Positions 53,172 to 60,852 of a stretch of DNA of 64,000 bases are shown here, piece by piece; the first letter of the stretch is position 1; each line of letters begins with the position of its first letter. The position numbers and the translations under genes are program-made. The notes under the pieces are model-generated. The model searched no databases. It saw only the letters and a list, made by a program, of their open reading frames with translations, and was not told the origin of the DNA. Source of the DNA: an uncultured Draconibacterium sp. (GTDB taxonomy: Bacteria; Bacteroidota; Bacteroidia; Bacteroidales; Prolixibacteraceae); the NCBI RefSeq assembly GCF_963677155.1, contig NZ_OY781884.1:3716501-3780500 (forward strand), read 5' to 3'.

Positions 53172-54473
53172 ATGAAAAAAATTACTCTTTTCTTATTTGC
53201 CTTAGTTTTGTCCCTTGGTTACGCCATCGCACAAAATGCAGACAACAAATGGGGCATTGGAGTTGGCCCTGGATTGGAATATAACATTGAAACAGAAGCT
53301 ACCGGATTTTTAGCTGATTTTTATGTTAGTCGATATCTGACTCCAAGGTTTGATTTGATGCTTGACAACAGGTGGTCGTTCAATGATGCTGGAACTGATG
53401 TTGTTGCATCATTGCTGAACCTACGTCTGAAACTTTATAATGATGATATGGCAATTAAGCCATACCTTTTTGGTGGTCCAGGATACATGTGGGATAATGA
53501 TGAAAGTGATTTTACATTCGACTATGGTGCAGGAGTAAAAGTTCCAGTTAGCGAAAGAACTTCGCTTTTTGTTTCAGGATCGTACGTAAACAGTATTAAA
53601 GGATATCATTCAAATGATCCTAACAATGCTTACGGCTGGACAGACGAACATTTTCAGGTTACCAGTGTGCTTGAATTCGCATTGGGAAAAGCTAAAGATG
53701 AAGACGGTGACGGTGTAAGTGATCGTAAAGATGAATGTCCAGGTACACCTGCAGGAGTGCAAGTTGATGAAAAAGGTTGTCCTATCGATACTGATGGCGA
53801 CGGAGTTCCTGATTACAAAGATGACTGTCCTACTGAAGCTGGCTCAGCTGCTTTGAATGGCTGTCCAGACAAAGACGGTGACGGAATTGCCGATAAAGAT
53901 GACGACTGTCCTGATACTCCGGGATTAGCTAAATTCAACGGTTGTCCTGACTCAGACGGTGACGGAGTTGCTGATCCAAAAGATAAGTGTCCTGATACAC
54001 CAAAAGGATGTCCTGTTGACGCTGACGGTTGTCCGCTTGATTCAGACGGCGACGGTGTAATTGACTGTCAGGATGATTGTCCATCAGAAGTAGGTCCTGC
54101 AAGCAACAATGGTTGCCCAGATTGGAGTGAAATTTCAATTCCAACTATTTACTTCGATTTCGACAAATCAACTCTGAGACCAGAAGCAAAAGCTGAATTG
54201 GATAAATTAGCTGATCAGTTGAATGCTGCTAAAGAATACGATATCGTAATTGGTGGTCACACTGATAATATTGGTACAGAATCATACAACATGGGATTGT
54301 CTGAAAGACGCGCTCAGGCTGTTGTTAAGTACTTATTGCAAAAAGGTGTGAACAACGCTTATGTAGGTTCTAATAACTATGGTGAAACTAAACCGGCTGT
54401 TCCTAATACAACATTAGAGAACAAACGTAAAAACCGTAGAGCAGAATTTGAAGTAGCAAAAATTCGCAAGTAA
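53172..54473 (+). CDS. OmpA-family outer-membrane protein with thrombospondin type 3 repeats
   Basis: The 433-residue protein has a signal peptide (MKKITLFLFALVLSLGYAIAQ) and an N-terminal eight-stranded barrel (about 21-175). A calcium-binding linker of several thrombospondin type 3 repeats follows (about 178-315, DEDGDGVSDRKDECPGTPAG and others, with DxDGDGxxD spacing and paired Cys). The end is an OmpA peptidoglycan-binding domain (IYFDFDKSTLRPEAKAELDKL, IGGHTDNIGTESYNMGLSERR). This is the common OprF-like layout in Bacteroidota, linking the outer membrane to the cell wall. It is expected to be an abundant protein, consistent with the well-formed promoter upstream. Confidence 0.95.
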   Translation: MKKITLFLFALVLSLGYAIAQNADNKWGIGVGPGLEYNIETEATGFLADFYVSRYLTPRFDLMLDNRWSFNDAGTDVVASLLNLRLKLYNDDMAIKPYLFGGPGYMWDNDESDFTFDYGAGVKVPVSERTSLFVSGSYVNSIKGYHSNDPNNAYGWTDEHFQVTSVLEFALGKAKDEDGDGVSDRKDECPGTPAGVQVDEKGCPIDTDGDGVPDYKDDCPTEAGSAALNGCPDKDGDGIADKDDDCPDTPGLAKFNGCPDSDGDGVADPKDKCPDTPKGCPVDADGCPLDSDGDGVIDCQDDCPSEVGPASNNGCPDWSEISIPTIYFDFDKSTLRPEAKAELDKLADQLNAAKEYDIVIGGHTDNIGTESYNMGLSERRAQAVVKYLLQKGVNNAYVGSNNYGETKPAVPNTTLENKRKNRRAEFEVAKIRK

Positions 54474-54492
54474 GTTTTAATTAAATAATTTC

Positions 54493-54526
54493 GAAAAGCT
54501 CTGTCATTTGGCAGGGCTTTTCTCGT
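54493..54526 (+). terminator. Terminator after the ompA-like gene
   Basis: An 11-bp stem (GAAAAGCTCTG / CAGGGCTTTTC, one G-U) with an 8-base loop. The T-run is weak (TCTCGTTT), so termination may be partial. Confidence 0.6.
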
Positions 54527-54543
54527 TTATGGCTGTAATGTAT

Positions 54544-54551
54544 TATATTTG
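54544..54551 (+). promoter_or_regulatory. Likely -7 promoter element of argS (TATATTTG)
   Basis: TATATTTG matches TAnnTTTG, 25 bases before the argS ATG. The -33 element is not evident. Confidence 0.5.
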
Positions 54552-54575
54552 CGGTCTCTAAAAATAAGCTTAATT

Positions 54576-56366
54576 ATGAGTATCGAAAGTTTGATTCAGA
54601 AAGGAACCGTAGAAGCAATGATGTCTTTGTACGGAGCAGATTTGCCTGAAAACCAGGTACAGGTACAAAATACCCGAAAGGACTTCGACGGCGATATTAC
54701 CGTTGTGGTATTTCCTTTTTTACGATACTCGAAAAAAGCACCGGAGCAAACTGCTGAAGATCTCGGAAAATATCTTGTTGAAAACATTGATACTGTTGAA
54801 AACTTCAATGTAATTAAAGGTTTTTTGAATCTGGAGATCAGCCAGAATTATTGGATAGATGTTCTTAAAAGCAGCTTTAGTAATTCGGAGTTTGGCTTGA
54901 AGCCGGTAACCAATGATAGCGAGTTGGTAATGGTTGAATATTCGTCGCCAAATACCAATAAACCACTTCACCTCGGTCATATCAGAAACAACCTGCTGGG
55001 ATTCTCTATCTCTGAGATTTTGAAGGCCAATGGTAAAAAAGTGGTAATGACCAACATTGTAAACGACCGTGGTATCCACATTTGTAAATCGATGTATGCC
55101 TGGAAACAATGGGGCAACGGAGAAACTCCTGAAAGTACCGGAATGAAAGGAGACCACTTGGTTGGAAAATACTATGTTGAATTTGACAAACATTATAAAG
55201 CCGAAATAGCAGAGCTGGTTGAAAAAGGTGTTTCAAAGGAAGAAGCCGAAAACCAGGCACCATCAATTATTGCAGCCCGCGAATTGCTAAGAAAGTGGGA
55301 GGCAAAAGATGAGGAAACAGTTGAGCTTTGGAAAATGATGAACAACTGGGTGTACGAAGGTTTTGATGTGACATATAAAACTCTTGGTGTTGGTTTCGAC
55401 AAGATTTACTACGAATCGGATACTTATCTGATTGGAAAAGAAGAAGTGCTGAGAGGCCTTGAGGAAGGAACCTTTACAAAGCGCGAAGATAACTCGGTTT
55501 GGGCCGATCTTACCGGTGACGGACTAGATCAGAAAATATTGCTGCGTAGCGATGGTACTTCAGTTTATATGACTCAGGACATTGGTACGGCTAAAATGCG
55601 TTTTAACGATTATTCGATCGATAAAATGGTTTACGTGGTGGGTAACGAGCAAAACTACCACTTCCAGGTATTGGCTATTTTGCTGGATAAGCTTGGATTT
55701 AGCTGGGGAAAAGATTTGTACCACTTTTCGTACGGAATGGTTGAATTGCCATCGGGTAAAATGAAATCGCGCGAGGGAACTGTTGTTGATGCCGACGATT
55801 TAGTGGATAACATGGTTGAAGTGGCTCGCGAAATGTCGGCTGAGTTAGGTAAGCTTGACTCGCTAACCGGAGAAGATGCCGAGACTACCTTTAAAATGAT
55901 TGCCCTTGGTGCGCTTAAGTACTTTATATTGAAAGTGGATCCACGAAAGAATATGATGTTCAATCCCGAAGAGTCAATTGATTTTAACGGAAATACCGGG
56001 CCATTTATTCAATACACTTATGCACGTATTAAATCGGTGCTGCGCAAAGCTGCCGATCAAAATATTACTATCGACGAAAATGTAGTTATTGAATCGCTTT
56101 CGTTAAAAGAAAAAGATTTAGTTAAACGTATTTCGTTATTTCCTGCGGCAGTGGAAGAAGCCGGAGATAATTACAGTCCGGCGATTATTGCCAACTATTG
56201 CTACGAACTGGTAAAAGAGTTTAATCAGTTTTATCACGATCATTCAATACTTGGAGAAGCTAACGAAAGTGTGAAAAACTTCCGTCTGGTACTCGCATCA
56301 ACAGTAGGTCAGGTAGTGAAGAATGCTATGGGATTGCTGGGAATAGAAATGCCTGAAAGAATGTAG
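54576..56366 (+). CDS. argS: Arginyl-tRNA synthetase
   Basis: The 596-residue class I synthetase charges tRNA-Arg. An N-terminal additional domain (Arg_tRNA_synt_N, about 1-110) is followed by the catalytic domain with VEYSSPNTNKPLHLGHIRNN (HIGH motif HLGH, residues 132-135) and the KMSKS-like GKMKSREG loop. The anticodon-binding DALR domain comes last, ending QVVKNAMGLLGIEMPERM. The start at 54576 is chosen because the upstream in-frame start overlaps the promoter. It is monocistronic with promoter and terminator nearby. Arginine is needed for the fold of this synthetase, and no divergence from the family is seen. Confidence 0.97.
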   Translation: MSIESLIQKGTVEAMMSLYGADLPENQVQVQNTRKDFDGDITVVVFPFLRYSKKAPEQTAEDLGKYLVENIDTVENFNVIKGFLNLEISQNYWIDVLKSSFSNSEFGLKPVTNDSELVMVEYSSPNTNKPLHLGHIRNNLLGFSISEILKANGKKVVMTNIVNDRGIHICKSMYAWKQWGNGETPESTGMKGDHLVGKYYVEFDKHYKAEIAELVEKGVSKEEAENQAPSIIAARELLRKWEAKDEETVELWKMMNNWVYEGFDVTYKTLGVGFDKIYYESDTYLIGKEEVLRGLEEGTFTKREDNSVWADLTGDGLDQKILLRSDGTSVYMTQDIGTAKMRFNDYSIDKMVYVVGNEQNYHFQVLAILLDKLGFSWGKDLYHFSYGMVELPSGKMKSREGTVVDADDLVDNMVEVAREMSAELGKLDSLTGEDAETTFKMIALGALKYFILKVDPRKNMMFNPEESIDFNGNTGPFIQYTYARIKSVLRKAADQNITIDENVVIESLSLKEKDLVKRISLFPAAVEEAGDNYSPAIIANYCYELVKEFNQFYHDHSILGEANESVKNFRLVLASTVGQVVKNAMGLLGIEMPERM

Positions 56367-56431
56367 TTCCAATAAATTTTGCTGATGCGTACATAACCAC
56401 AGCATATTGTTGAACTAACTAAAGATAGATT

Positions 56432-56475
56432 AACAACCCGTTTTAAAGCTTGTTTTGAAACGGGTTGTTTCTTTT
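56432..56475 (+). terminator. Terminator after argS
   Basis: A 12-bp stem (AACAACCCGTTT / AAACGGGTTGTT) with a 14-base loop is followed by TCTTTTAT. Confidence 0.8.
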
Positions 56476-56520
56476 ATAGCTTTTATTTTGATGGGATTTC
56501 AGGACGAGAAACATGTAAAA

Positions 56521-56556
56521 TAAAAAAGGAGGCCATCTTCAAAGCCTCCTTAATGT
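56521..56556 (-). terminator. Terminator on the minus strand after the MOSC gene
   Basis: An 8-bp stem (AAGGAGGC / GCCTCCTT) with a 10-base loop is followed on the minus strand by a T-run (TTTTTTA). It lies about 170 bases after the MOSC stop. Confidence 0.65.
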
Positions 56557-56722
56557 CTTTTGCAATTTGATGTTGCACTTCTGATTTAATGGTTGAAAGA
56601 GGTTTGCACTTCCTTCCTTGTCCACTTATATATTCTGAAAAAACGAGAAAGGTAATCTCGAAATTTTTAAATATGTTGCTATTTAAAATCGTTCTATCTG
56701 AAATTTCATGGTTGCCAACGCT

Positions 56723-57361
56723 TTACATATAGTCTCCCCAACGTTTCATTAAATCGCGTTTACAACTATCGGCAATTAAGGGATCGTTTACCGCTTCTTT
56801 TACTTTTTCATCGAATTCATCAGCGTATAGCAGGGTGTAAACTTCGTGTATTGATAGTGATTGTTTTTTGTCGGTCAGCTGCATGCTGTCGCCTGGATTT
56901 ACATGGCCATTTTTCAAAATTCTGACATAAACGCCCGAAAAACCCGAATCGACAAATTGGCGTACAATATTGTTGTTGTTAAACCTGAACTGTAATTTAA
57001 AGCAGGGTTGGCGAGGTTGGGTAACCTGTACCACTGCTTCTCCAATTTTATAGGTGTCGCCAATATTTATTTCCTTTTCGTGCAGGCCTTCCACGGTTAG
57101 GTTTTCGCCAAACATTCCACATGGCATTTCCAATTCAGGGTACAGGTTTTGCCAATATTGGTAATGATCTGCCGAATAAAGGTAACAGGCTTTATCAACG
57201 CCGCCATGGTATCTGCGATCCATTACATTGTCGTGTTCAACATCTTCTTTTCCGAGAAAAATCCCCTGCTCAACACCAAATTTGTATAAACCGGTTGAAA
57301 CTTCTTTCCCTTTCCATTCAATGATTCGGGCTTCAGCAATATTTGTTGAGATGATTTTCAT
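56723..57361 (-). CDS. MOSC-domain protein (YiiM-like)
   Basis: The 212-residue protein carries the MOSC fold with GKEVSTGLYKFGVEQG, DRRYHGGVDKACYLYS and FGENLTVEGL. The conserved cysteine is in VTQPRQPCFKLQFRF, and a C-terminal 3-alpha domain (LSIHEVYTLLYADEFD) follows. MOSC proteins bind the molybdenum cofactor and YiiM-like members reduce N-hydroxylated substrates. The cysteine that binds molybdenum appears to be present. No partner reductase is beside it, although the oxidoreductase at 8264 is of a type that could serve such proteins. Start at 57361 is family-like. Confidence 0.92.
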   Translation of the reverse strand: MKIISTNIAEARIIEWKGKEVSTGLYKFGVEQGIFLGKEDVEHDNVMDRRYHGGVDKACYLYSADHYQYWQNLYPELEMPCGMFGENLTVEGLHEKEINIGDTYKIGEAVVQVTQPRQPCFKLQFRFNNNNIVRQFVDSGFSGVYVRILKNGHVNPGDSMQLTDKKQSLSIHEVYTLLYADEFDEKVKEAVNDPLIADSCKRDLMKRWGDYM

Positions 57362-57481
57362 TGTTTTGTCATTTCGAACAAAGTGAGAAATCTATTTCAA
57401 GTTGAATGCAAAGTAACAGATTTCTCAATTATTCATCCTTAAAGATGACAACGTGAACTGCTAACTGCGACTGTAAACTGA

Positions 57482-58219
57482 TTATGCAATCTTTCGTTCC
57501 TTTTTAATGTTTTCGTAGGCCTGATTTACTTTCTGGAATTTTTCTTTTGCAGCATTCTGAACTTCGTCGCCCAGGGTGCTAACTTTATCAGGGTGGTATT
57601 TCATAGCCATACGACGGTAGGCCTTTTTTACATCGTCGTTGCTGGCCGAACGGTCGATTTCGAGTATTTTGTAATCACTATCGGTGTTAGGTACAAACAT
57701 AGCCTGAATCGACTCAAAATCGTTATTGCCAATGCCCATTTGGTTGCAAATATGTGTAATCAGCTTTTGTTCCGACGCATCAACCTCACCATCGGCCTGG
57801 GCAATACCAAACAGAAAATGAACCAGCTGCAGACGTGCCGAGTAGTTCATGTTTGCTTTTATCTGCTGACAAACGTCGTTAACCGGAATGGTTTGGTTTA
57901 ACAGGTCGCGTAGCATTTTAATGGCTTCCTGTGCTGAGTCCTCACCAAAGTTGTGTACCATAAATTTCTTTACATAGTCTAGCTCCGATTTCAATACTTT
58001 TCCATCGGCTTTCATTACGGCAGCTACCAAAACCAAAAGGCTCATAACATAGCCGCCGGTGGTAGTTGTTCTGTTTGAGTATCCTGTTCTTGTACCTCGT
58101 TTTACGGCTTCTTGTCCACCATCAAACATAGAACCTATTGTAAAACCTATAATTGCGCCTATAGGACCGCCGGCAAAAGCACCAAGTCCGGCTCCTATCC
58201 ATTTACCAAATTTTGCCAT
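57482..58219 (-). CDS. TerB-DnaJ domain protein (DjlA-like co-chaperone)
   Basis: The 245-residue protein has a glycine-rich N-terminal membrane-insertion-type segment (GAGLGAFAGGPIGAIIGFTIG), then a TerB-like domain (VMSLLVLVAAVMKADGKVLKSE through IAQADGEVDASEQKLITHI). It ends with a J domain (DYKILEIDRSASNDDVKKAY, HPDK at the usual position). The HPD tripeptide is intact, so it can stimulate a DnaK-type ATPase. This is the DjlA layout, a membrane-associated co-chaperone. It overlaps coaE by 17 bases, and YbbR-like is next, so all three are in one minus-strand operon. Confidence 0.93.
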   Translation of the reverse strand: MAKFGKWIGAGLGAFAGGPIGAIIGFTIGSMFDGGQEAVKRGTRTGYSNRTTTTGGYVMSLLVLVAAVMKADGKVLKSELDYVKKFMVHNFGEDSAQEAIKMLRDLLNQTIPVNDVCQQIKANMNYSARLQLVHFLFGIAQADGEVDASEQKLITHICNQMGIGNNDFESIQAMFVPNTDSDYKILEIDRSASNDDVKKAYRRMAMKYHPDKVSTLGDEVQNAAKEKFQKVNQAYENIKKERKIA

Positions 58220-58802
58220 ATTCTTTTAGTTGTTTATCGATCTCAACCAGCTGAGGAATCAATAATGTTTTGTTGTCGTTTTTAATTTCTGTTGAAGCGA
58301 GTTTGCGTTTTTGCTCATCACTCCACTGTTTGCTCAGTCGTTCTTTAACGGCTTCTATTGTTGCACCATCGCGTTTCGTAACACGGTCGATTCTCTCAAT
58401 TTCTGGTGCAGTTACCAATAGAGTATAATCCATCATTTTATAGAAACCACTTTCAAAAAGAATAGCCGCTTCGTGAATAACGTACGGATGGTTTTGTTTA
58501 TCTGCCCAATTCATAAATTCCTGCCGCACCACCGGATGAATTAAGTTGTTTACTTTCTGCAACTGTGTGCTATCTGTAAAAATGATGCCAGCCAGTTTTT
58601 TCCGGTCAATTGTGCCGTTTGGTGAATAAATGTCGGGGCCATACCAGTCAATAAGTCCGGTTTTAATCTGATCATTTGAATTTACCAGTTTTTTTGCCCA
58701 AACGTCGGCCTCAAAAACAGGAGCTCCCAGAAGCTTGAAAACCTGGCAAATTACCGATTTTCCACTTCCAATTCCTCCTGTGATTCCAATCTTTAAAGCC
58801 AT
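58203..58802 (-). CDS. coaE: Dephospho-CoA kinase
   Basis: The 199-residue P-loop kinase catalyses the last step of coenzyme A synthesis. The Walker A motif is GGIGSGKSVICQVF near the N-terminus. The family pattern follows: EADVWAKKLVNS, NNLIHPVVRQEFMNW, HEAAILFESGFYKMMDYTLLVTAP and RDGATIEAVKERLSKQWSDEQK. The start at 58802 (MALKIGITGG) is the family-like one; an upstream in-frame ATG would add six residues. It overlaps the TerB-DnaJ gene at its 3' end and lies four bases downstream of the YbbR-like stop, so it is surely co-transcribed. Confidence 0.96.
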   Translation of the reverse strand: MALKIGITGGIGSGKSVICQVFKLLGAPVFEADVWAKKLVNSNDQIKTGLIDWYGPDIYSPNGTIDRKKLAGIIFTDSTQLQKVNNLIHPVVRQEFMNWADKQNHPYVIHEAAILFESGFYKMMDYTLLVTAPEIERIDRVTKRDGATIEAVKERLSKQWSDEQKRKLASTEIKNDNKTLLIPQLVEIDKQLKEYGKIW

Positions 58803-58806
58803 TCTG

Positions 58807-59796
58807 TTAATATGTTTCAATGAGGTATTCTACCGATTCGGGGGTAAAGCGTGAAATTTCAACAAACGATGGTTTATCGGTTATTTTCACCTTCAGACGA
58901 CTTTCGCTGTTACTAATCGATGCGTAATCAACCACCGCCCGAAAATCGGTCTCCGAGATATTGTCGAATTCGCTTAATCCTACAATGCAGTTAAGCGTTA
59001 GTTCCGAAGGGAAAAGTTTAATTCTCACGTCGGCTGGTTTGTTGATAACCTGTATGGGAAGGCGAACCTGTTTCTCGGTATATTTTTCCACCTCAATTTG
59101 TAGCAATACCTCTGCCGGAACAACTGTGGTAGTTTCAGGATGAATGATTTTTACGTTGCGGGTAATTGTTTTATCCACCTTTTCGAACGATTTTCTTGTT
59201 GTATAAAGAAAATTAATTGTATCGACTACCGATGCCGGACCGGTAATTTTAACTTCCGATGGCTTTACCTGCAAAGTATTTTTTAAATTAAACTGCGACT
59301 TAAAGTCGATTGAAATATCGGCTTTTACCGGAACCGCCTTTGTCTTTAAACTGTCGAGAACGATTCTGATGATATCTGGATTAACCTGTTGAAGGCTTAT
59401 TTCACTGCTAATCTGGCTCGAAATTCGACGGTTTAATGTATTTGTTGGCACCATGAATGTACCATTGTTCGATTCCTGGTTTTTGGTAATATTCGTCAGG
59501 TTTAAAATAATTGGCGAATAAGAAAAATTGAGTTTATGGCGCAAAAGTGTAAAGCCGTGCGCGTCAACTTTCAAATCGAGTTTTTCGGGAGGTTTGTTAG
59601 CCAAAAACTGGTGGTTAGGTGGGCTTACATACCGAACAGGGTACGAAATGGTTGTTGTATAATCTTTTTCCAAAGCATTTAAAAACCAAAGGACTGTGGC
59701 AATAAGCACACAAATTAGATAAACGATCACTCGTTTGTCGTTTTTAAGTTGCTCGATTTTTAAATAGCCCGTTATTTTTTCAATATTCTTGTTCAT
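58807..59796 (-). CDS. YbbR/CdaR-like membrane-anchored protein
   Basis: The 329-residue protein has one N-terminal membrane helix (VIVYLICVLIATVLWFLNAL, about residues 23-42) and an extracytoplasmic region built of YbbR-like domains (SYPVRYVSPPNHQF, LDLKVDAHGFTLL, VKPSEVKITGPASVVDTI). In Firmicutes the homologous CdaR controls the c-di-AMP cyclase CdaA. No cyclase gene lies here, so only the family is claimed. It heads the minus-strand group with coaE and the TerB-DnaJ protein, a conserved arrangement in Bacteroidota as far as I know. Confidence 0.88.
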   Translation of the reverse strand: MNKNIEKITGYLKIEQLKNDKRVIVYLICVLIATVLWFLNALEKDYTTTISYPVRYVSPPNHQFLANKPPEKLDLKVDAHGFTLLRHKLNFSYSPIILNLTNITKNQESNNGTFMVPTNTLNRRISSQISSEISLQQVNPDIIRIVLDSLKTKAVPVKADISIDFKSQFNLKNTLQVKPSEVKITGPASVVDTINFLYTTRKSFEKVDKTITRNVKIIHPETTTVVPAEVLLQIEVEKYTEKQVRLPIQVINKPADVRIKLFPSELTLNCIVGLSEFDNISETDFRAVVDYASISNSESRLKVKITDKPSFVEISRFTPESVEYLIETY

Positions 59797-59845
59797 TCCG
59801 GTAAAACAGCAAAATTAACGAAAAGTAGCAATTAATACCGATATG

Positions 59846-59890
59846 AAAAACGAAGCTTGCTAATTTCATAGTACAAGCTTCGTTTTTTTT
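59846..59890. terminator. Terminator between the DUF4249 gene and the YbbR operon
   Basis: A stem with CGAAGCTTG / CAAGCTTCG core (extended by A-T pairs) and a 14-base loop has A-run on one side and T-run on the other, so it can work in both directions. It lies upstream of the YbbR operon and downstream of the DUF4249 gene (minus strand), whose transcript it most likely ends. Confidence 0.75.
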
Positions 59891-59929
59891 TGAAATGTTT
59901 AATTCAAACTTTTATTATATCAATTGAAG

Positions 59930-60847
59930 TTAAATTTCGGGGATGCTCGATTTTAAAGGCGTAAAATTTGAATCGTCGATAATTACCGTATTTCCAACAG
60001 AAATATCGCGTGCCGAGAACAGTCCCAAAATGCGTTTTCCATCGCTTGATGTCAAGTTACTGGGCACATTTGCAGGCGGTACACTAAACGGGCCTCCGGC
60101 CCAGGCCTGATCATCCAGTCCCCAATAAAATTCGTAAGCAGCCTTCGAAATGGAGAGTTGCTCCACAACAATTGTATCTCCCTGGTGAAGAATTTTATCT
60201 TCTTCCTCATCTTCCCAATCAAGGAGGATAAGCATATCGTAGATATAATTTCCGTCTACCAGTTCATCGCTCGCAAATGCCAGGTCTTCGCCATCATTCA
60301 AAAACTCACCGTTTATATAAATATCCCATTTGTAATAATTTCCCAATCCCGGAGTTTCCTGCGAGTTTATATAAATCCCCAGGTACTCGTAATTTCCCCG
60401 GTCGCTTAAATTTACTTTCACTGAATCAAGCGTTTCAATTTTCTGCAAATATTCTTCGCCGGTAATTACTGTCCCATCGGGTGTGGTAATTGTTAAGGTA
60501 TAAGTGCGCCCGGTAACTCCCGGATAAGATGTTTCAGCCGGTAATAAATATATTCCTGTGTTGCCCTGTTCTTCGAGAGTCACGGTATTGGGCGTAGCTG
60601 CATTGTCGCTTAACTGAACCACTGCATTGCTGATTACCGGGTTTTGTGTCGTTTGATTTACAGCAAGCGTACGTTCCAATTTTACGTAAATGTTGTTTTC
60701 TGCTTTGGTGTTAATATATGCTTCAACGGCAATCAGGTCAATATCTTCACCGTCAAGTTTTACATCCACAACATCTTCGCAGGAGGTGAATGCAACTATG
60801 GCAAATAGAATAATAATAATTCCTTTTATTATTTGTGCTGTTTTCAT
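59930..60847 (-). CDS. DUF4249 lipoprotein
   Basis: The 305-residue lipoprotein (GIIIILFAIVAFTSC, Cys at residue 23) has the DUF4249 start SCEDVVDVKLDG, then EAYINTKAENNIYVKLERTL. A long beta-rich body follows with RTYTLTITTPDGTVITGEEYL and a FWGLDDQAWAGGPFSVPPANV-type ending. In Bacteroidota DUF4249 proteins occur next to TonB receptors with a carboxypeptidase-like domain, as here (the receptor stop is 5 bases upstream). The pair is taken to be a receptor with its surface accessory, comparable in role to SusC/SusD but for an unknown ligand. Confidence 0.93.
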   Translation of the reverse strand: MKTAQIIKGIIIILFAIVAFTSCEDVVDVKLDGEDIDLIAVEAYINTKAENNIYVKLERTLAVNQTTQNPVISNAVVQLSDNAATPNTVTLEEQGNTGIYLLPAETSYPGVTGRTYTLTITTPDGTVITGEEYLQKIETLDSVKVNLSDRGNYEYLGIYINSQETPGLGNYYKWDIYINGEFLNDGEDLAFASDELVDGNYIYDMLILLDWEDEEEDKILHQGDTIVVEQLSISKAAYEFYWGLDDQAWAGGPFSVPPANVPSNLTSSDGKRILGLFSARDISVGNTVIIDDSNFTPLKSSIPEI

Positions 60848-60852
60848 GACTT

